This document shows, one piece after another, positions 1 to 11,923 of a stretch of 64,000 nucleotides of DNA. The position numbers and the translations under genes are program-made. Origin of the DNA: Ditylenchus dipsaci (taxonomy: Eukaryota; Nematoda; Chromadorea; Rhabditida; Anguinidae). The stretch's first letter is position 1. Every line of letters begins with the position of its first letter. The stretch lies in assembly GCA_004194705.1 (NCBI GenBank), contig SADC01000350.1, positions 372,001-436,000 on the forward strand. Reading direction: 5' to 3'. The notes below the pieces were generated by a model that saw only the letters and a program-made list of their open reading frames with translations, was not told the origin of the DNA and did no database searches.

Positions 1-60
1 TTGCTGTACATGAGTATTTGAATTCTGGTTGAGTGTCGTTAAAGGCAATAAATTCTTTTT

Positions 61-134
61 TTCCCGTTTTTCCCCGGTGAAATCATTTTTTCCCGGGAAT
101 TTTCCCGGGAAAATTCCCGGGAAAATGACAACCC
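61..134. mobile_element. Terminus of a CCCGGG-rich hAT-like element
   Basis: Palindromic CCCGGG blocks separated by A/T runs end in ACAACCCTA, the same arrangement as the right end of the element at 30335-32709. The other end would lie outside the window. It lies downstream of the RPN2 stop codon. Confidence 0.6.
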
Positions 135-339
135 TAGAAAACCCTAAATAAATATCATCTTTTTTTTCGTGTAATCTCTTTTTCGTGGCATTTGTCAGGT
201 TTTTAGCAAACGAAATCAATTTGATCCATTAAATTGTCCACACACCGTCATCCACATCTCAATCCTTAAAAATTCCAAAAAAAATTTTAAAAATAAAACA
301 GAACTTTTAGGGCAAGCCAATTGCAGTATAAGCACACAA

Positions 340-3300
340 TTATTTTTCATCTTCCCTAAATTCTTCATAACAGTTGTCTTTATCAACATTCTTATAAAGC
401 AAAAGGTCTCTTTTCTCATCCGACTCCAAATCATAATCTTCACTTTCAGAATGTGACTCTACTTCGTCTATTTCGTCCAATTCACTTTCTGATTGTTGCT
501 CTTCTACTTCAGACTCACTCTCCTCTCCACTTTCTTCTTTTCTGTAAATTGCAAGTCTGTGCAGAAGTTGGTTACCACAAACAAAGGCAACAATTCCAAC
601 CACAAACACTTGTTTCAGCAGAGTTGTTATGTGAGAGTAATACAGCCAGAACAGGCTATACAACACGAAAATCACAAACAAGCAACTATGGAAGCATATA
701 GCCCACACACATAACGGTTTTTTGAAAGAGTTTAAATTTGCGCCAAAGAATAACCACTGCAAAATTTTAGATTTTATAGCAAAACTATTTAAAAATACAC
801 TCACTAAGACGAAGAAAAGAGGGGCACAGCAACACACTGTAAATACACAACAAGTTAATTTCTGACCAAATGATCGATGGTGATGAGATTTTGCATCAGA
901 GGAAATCGAAAAATTAGGCTTCATAGTTTCTGCTGCAAAATGGGACAACTTGCGAGCAGTCGCTACGGTTTTCGCTTTAGTCTTTTTCTTTGATAAATCT
1001 ACAAAAACGTCAAATATATTCCAGTTGGTTGGATTCTTCATAAGTGAATCGCCAACTATAAGATATGCACAATATTTTCCATTAGGACCGGAGAAGTTTG
1101 TCATATCCTAAAACTTACTAATTAATCATTGTAATAGGTAAAAAAGTTTGAGATTTTTTAATTTTCTCTTTTTATTCGAAACTGGGGCTTGCCATAGCAA
1201 AGCTTCGATTTCTGAAAAATACACCGAAACAGCCGCGAATTTTCAAATTTTTTTAAAAGATTCTTCGAAATTTTCGAAGCTTCGACGACCCTATTTAAAA
1301 CTAAATCAAAAGTATATTAGCATGATTTTTACATTTGGAAAATTGACTCATACCAATGTAAAACTGTAGGAATTGATGGTTTTGTCGAATGAAACAAGAA
1401 ATCCTACTTCCTTGCCTGATTTTAAATGTGCAAATAGCAGAAAAACCTAAAGAGTTTTTATACTTAAATATCATAGAAAATGCGTAACCTGGTGCGGTTG
1501 AACTACCGAATTCGTCGTTTTGTCTGAAATAACAAATTCTAGGTTGAGTTTTTTGTTGTCAGTCAAATGGAATATTTTAGAAAATTTTTCGTCTGAATTC
1601 ACACTAAAATTGAAAGCTTTTCATGTTTTCCAGTCACGATTTACATTTAAAAATGACACCTGACTTTGGCTTGCTGCTTGGTCAATACATCAAAAAGAGA
1701 TATAAACACTTGTGGTACCTGGAAATCACCCATGATATTCACAGTAAAAGATGCTTTTGTGTGACTGAAAAGAATGCTTCGAATGGAAACTACAAAAACA
1801 AGTTTGTCACGACCAGTTGTAAACTTATTTTTGTTCAAAGATATTTGGTAGATGGTATCAGTCCTGTAAATTATGCTTGATTAGATGTAACACGGGAATT
1901 CCTGCCTGTAAAGACGGTTTATCCTGGTCTAATTTCTCATGAGAAACATGAATATCACAAAGTCGGACCTTTAAACATAAGTGCAATGTCCTCAAAAACC
2001 CCTATTTTCCCGACGACTCCTTGAGGTCATGCAGGGTTTTTTCTTTAGGCCAGTGAGCAGTAAACTTATTCAGTGCGGCATGTTCTTTAATTCTCATAAA
2101 AAGCCCTTTGTCAGCATGAAAAATGGCGCCTGATAGCTTTTTAAATGAGCTTTCAGATTTTTGAGCAAAATTAAAAAATAGTTTCAAATAAAATGTCTGA
2201 ACAATCAGCTTGATGTGAAATAGTCGCAAAATCTAAGTTCTGACACCAGATTCTTATTCAGTAGGGTCGATATACTTATAAACGTGCTCTTTGGATCCAA
2301 AAGTCAATATCGAATTTCAAATTCCTTTCGAGACAAAAATTATTCAAGTAAAGAATTTTTCGAATAAAATGTTTTTTGTATCGAAAAGAATTCAAAATCT
2401 GACAGTGACTTTAGGGTAAGTAAATCGTAAATCATAAGTAAATCGACCATGAACCCGAATGTCAGAACTTTGATTTTGCAACTATTTCACATCAAACAGG
2501 TTGTAAAACCATGCATGACCACAAGGAGTCGTCGGGAAATTGAGTTTTTGGAGGGCATTGCTTTTATATGTTTAGAGGTCCGATTTTGTGAAAAATTAGA
2601 CCAGGGTAAACAGTCGTTACATGCAGGAATTCCCGTGTTAAACAATGGCTGGATTGAATTTATGTTAAGCGACCCACTTGTCATTTATATCTTTTGTCAT
2701 TTTCAAATTTTTTGTATTTTCAGTTATTGTCTTAGAAGGCAAATGAGTTGCAGATACCAAAACTACATTGTTCACTAGCAGAGGATCACCAACTAAGTTG
2801 CAAATTTTCAATTTCACCACTGTCTGAAACAAAAAATGTTTTTAAAGGGACATGCTCACATGTTACAAATTTTTCCCGCCAATTCAATATTTTTCCGAAT
2901 CATTTAACTTCTGTACGGATTTTTGACCCTACTGGAGTATAAACCCCCTCCCCCCCCCCCCCAAATGAATTTTTTTTAAAGTGTACTCGTACTCCGGTAG
3001 CGCCGGATTTTCAACTTGGCTTATAACAAAAGTAACCCTAAAATTAAGTTCTAGGTCTTGTTTTGTTAGAAATTAAGCTGAAAAATCTGTACAAAAGTCC
3101 AATGATTCGGAATTTTTTTGACGGGGGGGGGGGGGGGTTCGGGCGGTTACAAATTCAGAAACAGGTGACCATGCCACAATAGAATAATTACAGTCAAAAC
3201 ACAGTTTAAAAAATATGTGATTGTAGTTTTTAGGTGACTGGAAGGATTGAGAGTTAACAAAACTGTAAAAGTAAAATCAATTTATTTTGTTTTAACAGTT

Positions 3301-6300
3301 TAAAATGGATGACTTTAGCTTTTCAGGCAGTTCTGCAAAGCAAAAGTTGACAATTTTCGTATTCCCTCTAATAGAAGGCCACCTTCTAACAGAAAGCTCC
3401 CTTTCCATAGGCCCCGCTGGATGTTGATTTGAAAATATAAGCCCGCCAACCCTCCCCTTCTTATATAAGGTCCCTATAGGGCCATTTTACCTAAATCTTG
3501 TAAAAAAAGTGTGAAATTTTTTTTTTCGGCTGAATTTTTGTCGGTACCGAAAGGTCGAAAGCCACAAAGCCCCCTCTAATAGAAGGCCCCTCTCTAATGG
3601 TAGGTCTCCCTAGAGCCTGAGTGAAAAGTCTAGTTCCCGGGCCTACTATTAGAATAAATACGGTTTATACATTTGACCCGCATAATCCGTCTCCTGCTGG
3701 TCCCTACAAATTTTTCTCCCTATTTTAGATACAAGTAATTGCAAAAATCCTGAACCTTTAGACACACTAAAAAAACTTAAAAAAATGGACTTTGAAATAA
3801 GTTTTATGAGTTACACTTTTTTTGTAAAATTGATTTTGTAATTTTTTAAAATTGTTTAGGTTAGGTTTCAGTTGACAAAAGCAAATCAATTTTTAAAGTT
3901 ATCAAATTTCTGAAAATAAATTTAATGTGGGATTTTAGTAATGTGATGGACAATTTACTAACAGTCGTTTGCAAAACAAAAGTTTTAAAATTTGATGAAA
4001 ATTCAAAAGTATTGACAAACATGACAGTTGACTAAAAATAACAAGGCAAATCTTGTAAATATAACCTCTTTTTCATCTTGTGAAATTATTTTTGAAGAAG
4101 ATAAGATGACTGCCACCGGAGTCAACAAGTTGTCGCTGGCTATTTTGAACAGGCCAGTCAACATGTAAAAGCCTCCTCTTTCGTCTGTGACACCTGAAAT
4201 CTTTTCTATTGCTGTTAATTGGGTAAAACTGCCTCGTTCGCCATTAATTTTGTGGTTTAGAAAAGATTGAGTTCCTTATTTATACTAATTTAGTTAGCAG
4301 TACCTTTACGACTCAGTAGGTAGTTGGACAGCATAACTATTTGTTTCTTAATTAAAACAAATTAATGTTTGACACAACTGATCAGTCCAACTTACTTCAG
4401 AAAATGATGGTGCTTTATGGGCTGCTTTTGACAAATTATAGATGGAATGTACAGCAAGACCTGTCAGTGTCAAACCTCCTTCAAACTAAACACTCAAGCA
4501 ATACTACTTTTTTGTTTGAACATTCAAAAACATACCCTTAAAAGTTTACCATCGACTACGTCTGCCTGCGCCATCAATTCTTCAGCTCGGAAAAAGTGCT
4601 TTCGAGCTAAAGTTTTTTCGAGCACGAAAAGACAGGCAAAAGAATAAATGTAGCTGAATCACAAAATAACTGAAGAGAGAAAAAGAATCTAGAAAATTAA
4701 CCTTGTTCGTGAATTTGTTTTAAAAGATGCTGTCAACACTTTCTCTAATTGTATTTGATCGACTAAATGAGCTTTCGATTACTGAAATATAGGTTTTTCG
4801 GTTGAGAAATACATTCATCAAAATTTTTAGATTTCTATTTGCTTACAAAAAAAGCAACACTAAAGCAAACGAAAATTCACAAACTTTGCATTTTAGAAGA
4901 GTGTAAGCTAGGGAAGCGCCGTGCTTATTTGAAAAAAACACGACTTTTTACTTCAATTTTTGAAGTATTTTTTAAATTCTGATTTGTCAGTCTAGTCCGA
5001 AATATTGCAGGAATTCCGATTTTGCCAGTCGTTTTTGATAATACGACAATTTTTATATTTAGAACTGCAAATCCCGCTTTAGTGTACACTTAAATTCTAA
5101 AAAGGTGTAACTGTCGTGCTTATCAAAAACGACTGGCAAAATCGGAATCCCTGCGATATTTTGGACTAGACTGACGAATCAGAATTTGAAAAATACTTCA
5201 AAAATAAAGTTAAAAAAGTGTCGGACCCTAGGCGGGAATTAAATTTTGGAGTGTAACTCAACTGTACTCACTAAGAATCTCGAAAACTGAACCCTCGCTT
5301 TTTTATTTATTTTTCCAAAATTATTCAGGGAGAAGGCTGATTCGCAGTCGCGGTATTTGCCGTTGACAAATTTCGCCATCGACGATTTTCGCCGTCAGCT
5401 TTATTTGCCGTTGAAAAAATTCGCCGTCGGCTTAATTGGTCGTTGACGATATTTGCCGTCAGCTCAATTAGCCGGCTTTGCTGGATTATTCTCGACATTC
5501 TTTTCAGCAGTTCGTGGCGGGTCAGGAAATTTGCGACGGCGAATTTCGTCGACGGCGAACTTTGTCAACGGCAAATAAAGTCGACGGCGAATTTAGTGGA
5601 CGGCAGATTTTGCGACGGCAAATTTTGTCAACGGCGAATACCGCGATGGCTAATCAGCCCTCTCTCATTATTCAGTTGCAGTTGCTGAAATTATGTAGTT
5701 GAGGTTTAGTACTATCAAATGAGCTATTGACTAAGTAAATATTGTTTAAAAAATTCAGATGAAGAATCCGCCTAAGAATCCGAATTAATTCGAATGCGGA
5801 TGCTTAAGCGGATTTTTTTTATCTAAATTTTTTAAACAACGTTTTTTTTTATCTAAATTTTTTACTTTCTATTAAAACCCCACCTTCTATTAAGGCCTTA
5901 CCTCCCAACAGGCGTTGAAAAATAAGGCGCCATGGGTCCTTATCAGAAGATATACGGTACTTTATCGATAGCGCATCTGGTAGCGCTGAACTTTAACTGC
6001 AAGATGGCAAGAACAGAATAATTATAGAAAGGTTTAAAAAAGTTATGGCCATTTCCGAGTAACAAATATGATTTAGCATCCGCAAACAGCCTCATTGTGT
6101 ATGCGCCTTTAACGGCAACAGAATGATATAAAAAGATTTTTGGCGCTACTCGGTTTCACCACCTCCCCTACACCCAATAATTTTTAGGCTTAGCAATAAG
6201 GTTTAGCCATTAGGCTCAGGCTTTGGGCCTTAGGCTAAGGGACAACCCGTACTAATTTCAGCATTTTTCAAATAAAAATTATGGTTTTAGAGGTACCTGA

Positions 6301-9222
6301 AAAATTATTGGGGGGGGCGGGTTTGGTATTCCCGAGTCGCTTTTGGGGGAGGGGGTGGGGTGCGTTGGTACTAACGAGTAGCCTCGGATTTTCACTTATT
6401 TTACTTATTTTTTATAAGCCGTTTATTTTTGCGTTTCAATAATTTTTTCGAACATTGATACAGTCGAACCTCGATTTAGTGGCACCCTGAGGGCGATTTA
6501 GTTGGCCAGAGTTGGCCAAACTTGGCCAAAGTTTACCCCCGATTTAGTGGCACCTCGATTTAGTGGCACCTAAGGCTTGGTCCCCAGGGGTGCCACTAAA
6601 TCGAGGTTTGACTGTATAAATTATTTTTCCTTACACGCGTAAGCATAGTTTATCAGCTGAGCAATACCGGAAAAATATAGGTTGTTGTGAATTTCAACCC
6701 TAAAACCAATTTTTTCTTGGCCAAAATTGCTCTTCCCTGTCCAGCACTGCTTTTTCAACGCTTATACCTTTATGATCAAATAAACGATGACCATCGACCG
6801 ATACAGTAAAATAAATGTACTTCATCTGACTCATCGTTCCCTAATCGGTGATCATTGTAAATTTACGCGTTTGATAACCATATGGATTCGCGGCCATATG
6901 ATTTTTTGTTAATGTTTTGGGCGATGGTATTTTCGTCATTGGTCATTTCGTCCCCAAAAGCCACCAAAAGCTTCTGGGTAACGTGACCTTGTTCCTGCCA
7001 ATTCTACTTACAGGCTTAGAACACATGTAAATTGAAAACTTATATACCTAGTGAAACTTAAAAGGTACTACCTGGATACCATTACCTGGTTATAACTATT
7101 GGAGTACTACCTTCTGAGTTTTCCGAATGGGTACCACCTCCTAAGCAACATTATCTGAGTAGTAACTCATATTTGCCACCAGATGGACACATGGGTAGCA
7201 AGATATATATTTGGGTACAAGATTTGTGAGAACACGTGTTTACTGTTAACATGGTAGTAACACCACAGGTGATATGGATTCATATGGTCGCGAATCCAAA
7301 CAGTCGCGAATCCATAGTCGTCCGAAAAAAATAGTTTTGGGCAGAAAAGAAGCAATTTTGTAGTTGAGAATAGAGACAGAAACGGGACAGGATCCCGTCG
7401 GGATCCCGATCCCGCCCGAGCCGATTTCGGGCCAAAATCCCGTCCCGAAATCCCGCCCGATCATTTCTAAAAATCCCGATCCCGATCCCGAAATTCGGTG
7501 AATCCCGAGCGGCAATTTCAGGCCTTTTTTGTTCGAAAAACCACTAATTTTCAACTTTTTCACTTAAAAAATTTCATCCAAATTAAGAAATTTTATAATT
7601 TTTTTCTTTATATGATTTTTTGCGGAATTTTCGGGTTGTTTTTATTCGATTAATTTTTCTTAAGTAGCCATATAGAGTTTCACCCATTAATAATATGGAC
7701 GAGCATTTCTCGGTATTTCTCGAATGGTATTGTTTTGATAAAAATATGGGCAGCGAGAGACAGCGCCATTTCAGATTGCGCCATTTCAAATTGCGCCATA
7801 TTCAACTTGCGCCACTGCATATTGCGCCCAAATCAAATTGCGCCATTATAAAGCTTCCAATTGTTGGCCATCTCTCAGAAATTGGTCATTGAAGGACATG
7901 AAAACATGTTGAAAGCACAAGATCCATTAAATAAGTTCAATAGACGCATTTAGCGTCTATTTTGTGAAAAAATATTTCGAAAAAATAACCTTGGGGGACC
8001 AAGGCAAATGACTGAGGAGTACACTTTGCTTGAGTGGCTATGCACACCAAACTTTCTCTACTCTTCCTAAACTCACCCCTAATACCGAATTAGAACAGAT
8101 TTTGTTAAAATTAGTCTGCAAAATGCATTTGCCTATTTGTGATTACACCAAATAAAGGCGCAATTTGCAGTGGCGCAATTTGAATATGGCGCAATCTGAA
8201 ATTGCGCTGTCTCTCGCTGCCCAAATATATCCCTGGATCTGTAGTTCCTAACAAGCTATCAACTGATCCACTGTGGTTAAAAAAATTATTTTTTAATAAC
8301 AACTAAATGTTTTCAAGACATAATATGTTAATCGAACAGCATGTAAAAAAATGAAGCGATAAATGATGATCTAAAACAATTATGATCAGAAAAATCACTA
8401 AAAAATATTAGATCGTATTATTCATAGGTGAATTATTATTAAAATAAAGTAAACTATCAGTAGCAAACCATTTGAGTCGTTAAAAATAACCAAAATTAGA
8501 AAAATTTAGCACAAAGATGCGAATTTTTTTCTGAGTTTACGCTATTTTTAAAATCCCGAAATTTTTTCGGGATCCCGACGGGATCCCGAACTTTATTATC
8601 CAAAATCCCGATCCCGAATTTTTTTCGGCCAAAAATCCCGTCCCGAAATCCCGCCCGAAGCCTTTTTTCTGTCTCTAGTTGAAAAGTACTAATTTACACA
8701 AACGATTAAAAAGTTAAATATGTACGTTTTATGTGTAGATTTTTGGCGATGACGATGGCATAGTAAATATCCTTGGAGTTGATTTTGTCCACGATGCTTA
8801 TTGTCTTTTTAATTTCACTTTCCAACTTTTCAACATTTAGTTTTATTTTGCATCTTACAAGCACATTTAGTATTTCCGTTACATGATAGACATTTTTTAA
8901 ATCTAATGATTTTATTGGTTGATTTATTTTCCGGCACAAAATCTAAAATTACTACTGTTCATTTCAGGAGTTTGGTATTTTGCTAAAAGAATAATCAAAG
9001 GTATACCGTTTCCAATTCGCTTTCCAATTTTACATTTAAAAGATTCACTAATCCAGTAACACCATAATGTATTGCAGAAAGTTCTTCTTTCTCAATTCCT
9101 AATCGAAATACCGATGTCAAATGCCCTCGGTCTTTTGGTGTCAAATAATTCCGTAGACTTTGTATACCAATAAAATAGTGAAAAAGCAAATAAAGCAAAA
9201 ATACCAATCGATCGTGGTCCAT
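340..9222 (-). CDS. RPN2: Ribophorin II, oligosaccharyltransferase subunit 2 (multi-exon)
   Basis: RPN2/Swp1 is an ER membrane subunit of the complex that transfers N-glycans to nascent proteins. Exons read on the minus strand: 9007-9222 (start ATG at 9222, signal peptide, then LRNYLTPKDRGHL), 8726-8942, 4702-4781, 4536-4606, 4396-4485 (FEGGLTLTGLAVHSIYNLSK), 4066-4193, 1719-1863, 1489-1603, 1354-1446 and 340-1107. All have GT-AG borders. Family landmarks match in order: HLKSGKEVGF, then NGKYCAYLIVGDSLMKNP, then three hydrophobic segments. The C terminus carries a long acidic tail (residues after YRKEESGEESE), which I do not remember in vertebrate RPN2. Exons between 1864 and 4065 were not all found. 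Exon 4702-4781 needs a one-base shift between its halves (SSFSRSNTIRESV and HLLKQIHEQ). A 3.9-kb intron (4782-8725) is packed with transposons. Identity is confident; exact splicing is partly open. Confidence 0.88.
1889..2641. repeat. Degenerate foldback repeat in an RPN2 intron
   Basis: The left arm starts TAACACGGGAATTCCTGC near 1889 and its reverse complement ends at about 2641. Arms of about 150-250 bp are 80-90% alike by eye and enclose unique A/T-rich sequence. It behaves like an old MITE. The minus-strand reading frame at 2002-2229 inside it is not recognised. Confidence 0.6.
2846..3175. mobile_element. TTAA-flanked MITE with a C-rich insertion
   Basis: It begins TTAA-AGGGACATG, as other AGGnnCATG-ended elements in this window do. 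The two arms share CTTCTGTACGGATTTTT and its complement with the copy at 20610. A C-run/G-run module (about 2925-3015, GTAGCGCCGGA type) has inserted between the arms. The right end is degenerate. Confidence 0.5.
3358..3655. mobile_element. Degenerate CCGTATT-ended MITE
   Basis: The left end reads CGTATTCCCTCTAATAGAAGG and the right end CCTACTATTAGAATAAATACGG, roughly inverted. The internal word CTAATAGAAGGCC recurs in the intact TA-flanked copy at 56102-56362. It lies in the RPN2 intron. Confidence 0.55.
4935..5225. repeat. Inverted-repeat MITE in an RPN2 intron
   Basis: Arms of about 100 bp (4935-5035 and 5122-5225) are reverse complements and share GCCAGTCGTTTTTGATAA and its complement. 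A short A/T-rich loop lies between them. No clear target duplication was found. Confidence 0.65.
5329..5666. mobile_element. MULE-like MITE with 9-bp target duplication
   Basis: The element is flanked by ATTATTCAG on both sides (5320-5328 and 5667-5675). The terminal inverted repeat contains GGCTGATT...CGCGGTATTCGCCG. Nearly the whole element is made of short units, TTYGCCGTTGAC on the left half and GTCGACGGCRAA on the right, around a short unique centre. A 9-bp duplication with long terminal repeats is typical of Mutator-like elements; the family call is inference. Confidence 0.7.
5862..5960. mobile_element. Solo right end of a CCGTAT-type MITE
   Basis: CACCTTCTATTAAGGCC is followed by ATATACGGTA, which matches the right half of the element at 56102-56362. 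No matching left end is present. Confidence 0.45.
6146..6392. repeat. Dispersed GGCGCTACTCG / C-run repeat with TTAGGC-like core
   Basis: The left edge reads TTTGGCGCTACTCGGTT and the right edge CTAACGAGTAGCCTC. C-runs and G-runs lie near the ends, and the core is rich in TTAGGCTC/TTTAGGC-like words. Related copies lie at 14341-15352 (interrupted), 38930-39145 and 63408-63500. Confidence 0.55.
6461..6614. mobile_element. Pogo/Tigger-like MITE (word GATTTAGTGGCACC)
   Basis: TA duplications flank inverted ends CAGTCGAACCTCG / CGAGGTTTGACTG. The internal word GATTTAGTGGCACC is repeated near both ends. Its length of 154 bp is the same as the copy at 25577. The CAGTnnA...CTCGATTA pattern with a TA duplication is the pogo/Tigger hallmark. 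Confidence 0.75.
7371..8677. mobile_element. hAT-like non-autonomous element (CCCGATCCCG family)
   Basis: The ends TAGAGACAGAA / TTCTGTCTCTA are flanked by GTTGAGAA (7363-7370) and GTTGAAAA (8678-8685), an 8-bp duplication with one mismatch. Both subterminal regions are arrays of GATCCCG and GTCCCGAAATCCCGCCCG. The same arrays flank transposase remnants in the copy at 14480-15323. It lies in the large RPN2 intron. Confidence 0.75.
7747..8222. mobile_element. Nested element with TTGCGCCA repeats
   Basis: Inverted ends GGGCAGCGAGAGACAGCGCC and its complement bound the element. The subterminal unit ATTGCGCCA is repeated about five times at the left and, inverted, at the right. It lies wholly inside the hAT-like element at 7371-8677 and is therefore younger. 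Flanks resemble an A/T-rich duplication but are not exact. Confidence 0.65.
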
Positions 9223-9422
9223 ATTTGTTATGTTTGATCCAAATAAGGAGGATGAAGCAGCTCATCTGCTCATACTTCTGCTTGAAAATCCCGCAATTGA
9301 TGTGAATGACAAATAAATTTGTGTAAGTCTCTGGCATTGTGTTCATACATCGTCTGTGACTGGGTCATCGCAATGTAGCTACAGCTAGAGAACAGCAATT
9401 ATTTTACCACCTCATTTTAGAT
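9223..9422. promoter_or_regulatory. Divergent promoter region between RPN2 and TRAPPC2
   Basis: Only 200 bp separate the RPN2 start codon (minus) from the TRAPPC2 start codon (plus), so both promoters must overlap or be shared. No TATA box was picked out. The TRAPPC2 ATG sits two bases after a CATTTTAG sequence, which could be a trans-splice acceptor. Confidence 0.45.
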
Positions 9423-10271
9423 ATGTCCAGCAAAGACGCCAAGTTGAAGGAGGTATTTTACTATTTTGTCATCGTCGGTCACAACGATCAGCCTATATTC
9501 GAAATCGAGGTTAGACAGTTAAAATATTGATTTTTCAATACCAGAGAACAGTCGCATTTGAGTTACATACTTAGTCTGTCAAGGTCCCAGTCACAGTCAT
9601 GTATAGCTATCAGAAGGTGACGGTAAGACTAAAATTACCTTGACTTATATGTCGACTTGCAAGTTTACCTTCTGTATTTGACTATAAATTTGAGATCTTG
9701 ATCGGCTATAAGTGGTCCTAATTTAGACTCAATTTTTAGTTCCCGGTTCCCGATCCAAAGAAGAAGCGTGAGCATGATGTAAGGCATTTGAATCAATTTA
9801 TAGCTCACGCAGCCCTTGTGAGTCAATGTTATCCAGAGCTATGATAAAAAAGCCAAAAATAATCCAACAGTGTTTTAGGACATTGTGGATGAGCAGACCA
9901 TACAGAACCAGCAGATGTATTTGAAAGTTCTTTTTTTGCACAATCCTTTTTCATTTTTACGAAAAAATCTATATTTTTTCGTTTTAGATTATTGACAAGT
10001 TCAATGAGTGGTTTGTGTCCGCCTTTGTAACTGCCGGTCGGATGCGTTTCTTAGTATTGCACACTCAGAAGAATGACGAAGGAATCAGGCAGTTTTTCCA
10101 GGAAATGTACGAAACTTACATCAAGGTAGCGTTTGGGGTTGTCTCCTTTTCTCTACAATCTAAAATTTTCAGTACTCTATGAATCCGTTCTACTCGCATG
10201 ATACTCCAATCAAGTCTCCCAGTTTTGAGCAAAAAGCAATTACATATGGTCGCAAATTTCTGGGTATTTAA
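9423..10271 (+). CDS. TRAPPC2: TRAPP complex subunit 2 (sedlin), five exons
   Basis: This is a small longin-fold subunit of the TRAPP complexes that tether ER-to-Golgi vesicles and act as Rab exchange factors. Exons are 9423-9509, 9740-9827, 9879-9926, 9988-10125 and 10173-10271; all junctions are GT-AG and the frame runs through. Landmarks are [17 protein letters not shown] at the N terminus, [30 protein letters not shown], and [11 protein letters not shown] near the end. The length, about 150 residues, is slightly above the human 140. It looks intact. The AG just before the ATG suggests either a 5' UTR intron or spliced-leader addition. The gene is divergent from RPN2. Confidence 0.95.
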
Positions 10272-11074
10272 TGCCAATCAATTAGTGTTGATAAATTGTT
10301 GTGTTGATTTTGATTGAATGTATATATTAATAAATTCTTGATTATAAAAGCTCTTATCTATATGTGTTTTCTCCTTGAAATTTTAATCTGCCTTCCTTGC
10401 TATCTTGCATTGTTGCCCGTTTATTTATTATGCGCTAAAAAACTGTATTCGCCATGGTGCTGATTCGTTGAGTCACCATCTTTTTCTCCCTTGCTATCAT
10501 CTCACTGGTTTAGTCCCTTTGAGCTTTTTCTTTTAATGTGTACTTCAGTTTATTGATTGCATAAAGAAATTTACATTAAGAAGAAGTTTAATTATGTTCA
10601 TTCATTACGAAATATCTAAACTATTTACTTGCCGTTTTTTTGTTTGAATCAAGCGACGCGTAATTCCTTCATCAATTTTTGTTGTAAAATTACAAAAATG
10701 GATGAAACTTTTGAGTGTGTAGAGGAACATGAGTTTGAGCCTGTACTAGCCTACCCTTCAAATAAGGCTTTGCCTAAGATTAAAAGAATTGTAAATAAAG
10801 TGTAGAAACAGCAAGAAAACAAACTTTAGGACAACTAATCCTCGAGTTCTGCTTAATTGAAAGAAAAACTCTAATAATTAATTTTAAAAATATTTCAAGC
10901 GCAAGACCATAAAAATCAAGTCAAAAAAGTTAGAATGTATAAAAACAAAATTTTCACCCATTTTTATAAATTTACGTACGAAACGGATCGGAATACCTAG
11001 GCCTTTCTTAACTAACAGTTTCAGGTATTTTGCTTGTTCTATTCCGTCACTCACCTTTCCTACCGTATTAAACC
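10272..11074. other. Intergenic region with one short open frame
   Basis: Mostly A/T-rich with no repeat recognised. A short frame begins at 10699 (MDETFECVEEHEFEPVLAYP) and could run into a donor-like GTAAAT. It may be a 5' exon, a small gene or chance; nothing supports a function. Confidence 0.3.
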
Positions 11075-11563
11075 ATGTGCTCTTGCTTGTTGTTAGTCCT
11101 CTGCTTGTTTTTCCCGGTTAGTTTTTGATGGTTGGTTTCATTCAGGATTGCTTGACTCAGTTCTTGAAAAAATTTAAATTGAGACTAAAAGTTGATTTGC
11201 ATATTAATACTTTCAAGTTTTAGCCCTTGGCTGTTCTGATTAAGCAAGGATGCACCATTGGTAAAAAAATTTATAATTTTTTTTCATTTGTCAGGGAGTA
11301 TGAAAACTTTATTGTACTCGACGTTTTTTAGTTTTCACCTTAATTTTAATCTCCGAATTTTAGATTTTGTTATCAATTTGTTGCTGTGCCTTCTTGGTTT
11401 CATTCCGGTAGATAATTGAGTTTTTTGAAGCTAAACCAAATTATTTATTTAAAATCTTTAGGGAGTCGTTCACGCAGTTTATGGTTTGATCATTTCATTT
11501 ATACTTTTCAATCAAACCAACAACTTATTTTCAGTGTGCTTCTACGTTGACCGTCGTTTCTAA
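11075..11563 (+). CDS. PMP3/UPF0057 small hydrophobic membrane protein
   Basis: The exons are all short: 11075-11116, 11224-11260, 11364-11407, 11462-11483 and 11535-11563. They join in frame with GT-AG borders into a protein of about 57 residues: a start MCSCLLLVLCLFFPPLAV, then IKQGCTIDFVINLLLCLLGF, then IPGVVHAVY and a short basic end. The two membrane helices, the PPLAV turn and the IPG(V/M)xHAxY motif are those of the Pmp3/RCI2/UPF0057 family. These plasma-membrane proteolipids are linked to ion homeostasis and stress in yeast and plants. The coding exons total 174 nt, so single-frame ORF scans miss the gene. It looks intact. No operon link to its neighbours is proven, although TRAPPC2, this gene and MAN1B1 all run in the same direction. 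Confidence 0.9.
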
Positions 11564-11923
11564 GAATCTTGTGCAAGCTTTTTGAGTGGCTCAATGAACT
11601 TCACTCATGGCTGCTTCCACTCTCAACCATCTCTTCTGCTGTTCTCTGAATATTTCCTGCCTTTTCTCTTCTAATCTTTAGTACTTTGAAATAATTCCAA
11701 CCAATTTTTGCAAGAAACTAAATGGCTTTATGCATCATCCATCATACGTGTGTTATCCGGCTACCACTTTTCTTAGTTATTTTGTGGCATTAAATTTGTT
11801 GAGCAAATAAACTTCTTATATGCAAATTAACTCGTTGAGCACTATAAAATGAAGGTTATCAATTGCATACTTATTTTTACAAGCAAAAAAGTGTTTGATG
11901 GTGTGTTTGTTGGTTGCATGTAG
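11564..11923. promoter_or_regulatory. PMP3-MAN1B1 intergenic interval
   Basis: A 360-bp gap. It ends in TTGCATGTAG directly before the MAN1B1 ATG, so that ATG follows a splice-acceptor-like AG. This would fit spliced-leader addition or an unseen 5' UTR exon. No repeats are seen. Confidence 0.3.

Noticed and set aside
5329..5666. CRISPR-like repeat
   Set aside because: Units are inverted about a centre and bounded by a 9-bp target duplication, so it is a MITE.
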